Part shown: positions 15,882-18,468 of the stretch, one piece after another
Layout: every line of letters starts with the position of its first letter
Position numbering within the stretch: position 1 is the stretch's first letter
DNA from: Azonexaceae bacterium
GTDB taxonomy: Bacteria > Pseudomonadota > Gammaproteobacteria > Burkholderiales > Rhodocyclaceae
Direction: 5' to 3'
Assembly: GCA_009469685.1 (NCBI GenBank)
Contig: SSTA01000058.1
Span: 1-18,468, forward strand
DNA: 18,468 bases
The notes under the pieces: model-generated
What the model saw: the letters and a program-made list of their open reading frames with translations, nothing else
Told to the model about the DNA's origin: nothing
The model's database searches: none
Translations under genes and position numbers: made by a program

Positions 15882-15906
15882 GCCGGCGGCTCCCTGGGCC
15901 GCCGGC
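15882..15906 (+). terminator. Intercistronic GC hairpin after bufA
   Basis: A perfect 9-bp stem (GCCGGCGGC 15882-15890 with GCCGCCGGC 15898-15906) closes a 7-base loop, starting 9 bases after the bufA stop. No T-run follows, so it is not a full terminator. It more likely slows 3' decay or causes partial termination, giving more bufA than bufD message. Confidence 0.65.
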
Positions 15907-15928
15907 CCTACACCTCTAGGAGACTGTC

Positions 15929-16423
15929 ATGGAAGTCTACGCCTCGCGCTTTACCGTACCCGAGCAGGAGCCCCCGCGCGCGGCGGCTCTGATCGAAACC
16001 GCCATCTCGGGGCTCGAACGCCTCTCGCCCCTGGTCGATTTGCTCATTCGCATCGTCGTGGCGACGGTGTTTTTCAAATCGGGGCTGTCCAAGATCGACA
16101 GCTGGGACACGACCCTGCTGCTGTTCGAGAACGAATACGCCGTTCCTTTCCTGCCCTCGGAGATCGCCGCCTACGTCGGGACCGCCGTCGAACTGGCCAT
16201 GCCCGTCCTGCTCGTCCTGGGCCTGGGCACCAGGGCCGCTGCGGCAGTGACTTTCGTTTTCAACATCATCGCCGTGCTGTCCTATCCGGATTTGGGTGAG
16301 GCAGGTCTGCGCGATCACCAGTACTGGGGAATCTTTCTCCTCGTGATCCTGCTCCACGGTCCCGGATCCCTTTCCATCGACCATTTCATCCGGCGTCGCC
16401 TGTTCGGCCGGAAAAACGCTTGA
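15929..16423 (+). CDS. bufD: DoxX-family membrane protein of bufferin operon
   Basis: This 164-residue integral membrane protein is of the DoxX family, the fourth usual member of bufferin (GigT) operons. About four membrane helices can be seen: LLIRIVVATVFFKSGLSKI (about 38-56) with the family FxxSGxxKI motif, a helix near 81-98 (YVGTAVELAMPVLLVLGL), one near 102-118 (AAAAVTFVFNIIAVLSY) and one near 133-142 (WGIFLLVILL). YPDL and LLHGPGSLSIDHFIRRR near the end are also typical. The ATG at 15929 has AGGAG at proper spacing. It lies 56 bases after bufA with a hairpin in between. Its biochemical role in bufferin function is unknown; a redox or transport role has been suggested for DoxX proteins in general. 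Confidence 0.9.
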   Translation: MEVYASRFTVPEQEPPRAAALIETAISGLERLSPLVDLLIRIVVATVFFKSGLSKIDSWDTTLLLFENEYAVPFLPSEIAAYVGTAVELAMPVLLVLGLGTRAAAAVTFVFNIIAVLSYPDLGEAGLRDHQYWGIFLLVILLHGPGSLSIDHFIRRRLFGRKNA

Positions 16424-16459
16424 AAACCCGGGCCGCCGCTCCCAGGCGGCCAGGTTTTC
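16422..16459 (+). terminator. Terminator-like hairpin between bufD and ndh
   Basis: The arms GAAAACC-CG-GGCCGCC (16422-16437) and GGCGGCC-A-GGTTTTC (16445-16459) pair with one small internal loop and a 7-base apical loop. The inner 7-bp GC stem is followed by AGGTTTT, like a Rho-independent terminator with a short T-run. The A-run on the other side would also fit the reverse direction. It probably ends part of the bufAD transcript. Confidence 0.6.
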
Positions 16460-16478
16460 GCCCCCACGGAGAACCGTC

Positions 16479-17807
16479 ATGACATCCCCCCAAACCTCCC
16501 GCGACGAGCGCACCATCGTCATCGTTGGCGGAGGCTTCGCCGGTACGACTCTGGCACAACGGCTCGAACGCCAGTTGCCGGAAAACTGGCGGGTCGTTCT
16601 CCTCAGCCAGGAGAGCTATACCACCTTCAATCCCATGCTGGCCGAGGTGGTGGGAGCCTCCGTTTTTCCCGAACACGTCATCGCCCCGCTACGCCAGATG
16701 ATCCGCAACACGCGCTTCATCATGGCCGCCGTGCGGGACGTCGATTTCCGCCGTCGCCTGGTGATCGGCGATACGCTGAGCGGCCCGCGGGAGATCCATT
16801 ACGATCATCTGGTCTTCGCCTTCGGCACCCGCGCCAACCTGGCCGTGGTGCCGGGCATGGCCGACCATGCGCTACCCCTCAAACTGGTGGGCGATGCCAT
16901 GCACATCCGCAACCGTGTCCTGCAGCAGGTTGCGCGGATCGAACTCGAGGCCGACCCCCTGGTCCGGCGGCGGCTGGGGAATTTCGTCGTGGTCGGCGGC
17001 GGTTTTTCCGGAGTCGAAGTGGCCGGCGAATTGGCGGATTTTCTTTGCGGCGCCAAACGCTATTACCCTCGGGTCCTGGCCTCCGAACTGCAGGTGACCC
17101 TGCTCCAGGACGCCGATCGTCTCCTGCCCGAACTGCCGGAGTGCTTGGGGCGTGCCGCCGAGAAGTCCCTCAGCGGCCGCGGGATCCGGGTCCGCCTCGG
17201 CGTTCGCGCCGCGCGGGTCCAGGCAGAGGGCGTCACGCTCGCCGACGGCGAGTTCATCGCTTCGGCGACGGTCGTGTGTACCATCGGCACCCGGCCCCAC
17301 CCGGTGGTCGAACGCCTGGCAGTTCCGACGGATAGAGGGCGCATCCAGACCGAGAGCGACATGGCGGTCTGCGGTCTCGAGGGTATCTGGGCGATCGGCG
17401 ATTGCGCCTTGGTCAAGAACGTGCTGACCGACCAGTTCTCCCCGCCGACCGCACAGTTTGCCGTGGCCCAGGCGCAGCAGTTGGCCGCCAACCTGCTGGC
17501 CCGCATTGCCGGCCGGCCGACTCGCGCTTTCGCCTACCGCTCCCGCGGGATGATGGCGACGACCGGCCATATGAAGGGTGTCGCCCAAATCTTCGGGCTG
17601 CGGCTCGCCGGGTTTCCGGCCTGGCTCCTCTGGCGCGCCTACTACCTGCTCCGCATGCCGACTTTGGGCCGCAAGCTGCGCATCTGGGTCGAGTGGACCT
17701 GGGGCATGTTTTTCGCGGCCGACATCACCCATCTGAGATTTACGCGGACCGGCGACCAAGACGCCGATTCGCCGGTACCGCCCCTGCGCGCTCCCGCTCC
17801 CCGCTAA
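16479..17807 (+). CDS. ndh: Type II NADH dehydrogenase (NAD(P)/FAD-dependent oxidoreductase)
   Basis: This 442-residue peripheral membrane flavoprotein passes electrons from NADH to quinone without pumping protons. The FAD-binding Rossmann motif IVGGGFAG (about 15-22) and the NAD motif VVVGGGFSGVEVAGEL (about 170-185) are both present. The second FAD stretch GIWAIGDCA (303-310) and the quinone-site region PPTAQFAVAQAQQLA (322-336) also fit NDH-2. The C-terminal part from about 375 is amphipathic and Trp/Arg-rich (LLWRAYYLLRMPTLGRKLRIW), suited to lie on the inner membrane. The ATG at 16479 has GGAG upstream. It follows bufD after 55 bases with a hairpin between them. Sulfide:quinone oxidoreductase is less likely because the usual Cys pair is not obvious. 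Confidence 0.88.
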   Translation: MTSPQTSRDERTIVIVGGGFAGTTLAQRLERQLPENWRVVLLSQESYTTFNPMLAEVVGASVFPEHVIAPLRQMIRNTRFIMAAVRDVDFRRRLVIGDTLSGPREIHYDHLVFAFGTRANLAVVPGMADHALPLKLVGDAMHIRNRVLQQVARIELEADPLVRRRLGNFVVVGGGFSGVEVAGELADFLCGAKRYYPRVLASELQVTLLQDADRLLPELPECLGRAAEKSLSGRGIRVRLGVRAARVQAEGVTLADGEFIASATVVCTIGTRPHPVVERLAVPTDRGRIQTESDMAVCGLEGIWAIGDCALVKNVLTDQFSPPTAQFAVAQAQQLAANLLARIAGRPTRAFAYRSRGMMATTGHMKGVAQIFGLRLAGFPAWLLWRAYYLLRMPTLGRKLRIWVEWTWGMFFAADITHLRFTRTGDQDADSPVPPLRAPAPR

Positions 17808-17836
17808 CCCAACCCCAACCCCAACGGAGAAATATC

Positions 17837-18468
17837 GTGCTCAAAGGAAAATCCGCCATCGTCACCGGCTCCACCAGCGGCATCGGCCTCGGCATCGCCC
17901 GAGCCCTGGCCGCCCAGGGCGCCAATGTCATGCTCAACGGCTTCGGCGATGCCGACCAGATCGAAACCCTGCGCTTCACCCTGGCTAGGGAAACCGGCGT
18001 CAAAGTCGCCTATTCCGGCGCCGACATGAGCCAGCCGGAAGCCATCCGCGCCATGGCCGACGCCGCCCGGTCCGAATTCGGCCAGGTCGACATCATCGTC
18101 AACAACGCCGGCATCCAGCATGTCGCCCCGGTGGAAGATTTTCCGGAAGAGAAGTGGAACGCCATCCTGGCCATCAACCTCTCGTCCGCCTTCCACCTGA
18201 TCCGGGCCGTGGTGCCGGAAATGAAGGAAAGACGCTGGGGGCGGATCGTCAATGTCGCTTCCGCCCACGGTCTCACCGCCTCGCCCTTCAAGAGCGCCTA
18301 CGTGGCCGCCAAGCACGGCATGATCGGCCTGTCGAAGACCGTCGCCCTGGAAGTGGCGGAATTCGGCATCACCTGCAATACCGTGTGCCCGGGCTACGTG
18401 AAGACGCCCCTGGTGGAAAAGCAGATCGCCGACCAGGCCAAGGCCCACGGCATTTCCCCGGAGAACGT
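17837..18468 (+). CDS. bdhA: D-3-hydroxybutyrate dehydrogenase (partial, 3' end outside window)
   Basis: This short-chain dehydrogenase interconverts 3-hydroxybutyrate and acetoacetate with NAD, a step in use of poly-3-hydroxybutyrate. About 210 of the usual 260 residues are present. The NAD motif TGSTSGIG (10-17) is followed by NNAG (89-92) and the catalytic set Asn114, Ser142, Tyr155 and Lys159, which has the same numbering as in known bacterial 3-hydroxybutyrate dehydrogenases. CPGYVKTPLVEKQI (184-197) is typical of this subfamily. I chose the GTG at 17837, which has ACGGAGA 6-12 bases upstream and starts the fold directly (LKGKSAIVTG). It follows ndh after 29 bases and is probably cotranscribed. 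A generic 3-oxoacyl-ACP reductase is the main alternative, but less likely. Confidence 0.92.
   Translation, partial: MLKGKSAIVTGSTSGIGLGIARALAAQGANVMLNGFGDADQIETLRFTLARETGVKVAYSGADMSQPEAIRAMADAARSEFGQVDIIVNNAGIQHVAPVEDFPEEKWNAILAINLSSAFHLIRAVVPEMKERRWGRIVNVASAHGLTASPFKSAYVAAKHGMIGLSKTVALEVAEFGITCNTVCPGYVKTPLVEKQIADQAKAHGISPEN

Overview
The window is GC-rich, gene-dense bacterial chromosome. It carries a denitrification-type nitric oxide reductase, an AcrAB-type efflux pump with its own repressor, a poly-3-hydroxybutyrate-linked dehydrogenase and a bufferin (copper-buffering RiPP) locus. This mix suggests a betaproteobacterium, perhaps Rhodocyclales. The taxonomic guess is inference only; there is no rRNA or other marker here.

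Left part (1-2222): the 3' end of an unrecognised plus-strand gene and the minus-strand norCB operon share a perfect bidirectional terminator. A candidate FNR/NNR-type promoter lies upstream of norC. Middle-left (2223-9042): a minus-strand operon acrA-acrB-outer membrane lipoprotein, followed by a GTGA-coupled 49-residue basic protein. It is divergent from a TetR-family acrR. Between them is a 24-bp palindrome whose outer half-sites match, from memory, the E. coli AcrR operator. It sits between the -35 and -10 of the pump promoter.

Centre (9092-11419): a NYN-LOTUS putative RNase/RNA-binding protein on the plus strand converges with a membrane PAS-GAF protein that has no recognisable output domain.

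Right part (11518-18468): a split bufferin locus. bufB (MNIO/DUF692 oxidase) and bufC (DUF2063 partner) form one overlapping pair. About 2.4 kb away, the precursor bufA (DUF2282, four core cysteines) and bufD (DoxX) start a second operon, followed by a type II NADH dehydrogenase and 3-hydroxybutyrate dehydrogenase (cut by the window end). Between the two halves, on the opposite strand, is an OmpR-type response regulator/histidine kinase pair and a secreted Met/His-rich EF-hand protein. The two-component system is divergent from bufA, so it is the natural candidate regulator. Hairpins after bufA and after bufD suggest graded expression, with the peptide precursor highest.

The part most worth following is the bufferin locus: its rearrangement around a two-component system, its linkage to redox genes, and the EF-hand protein that may belong to it.
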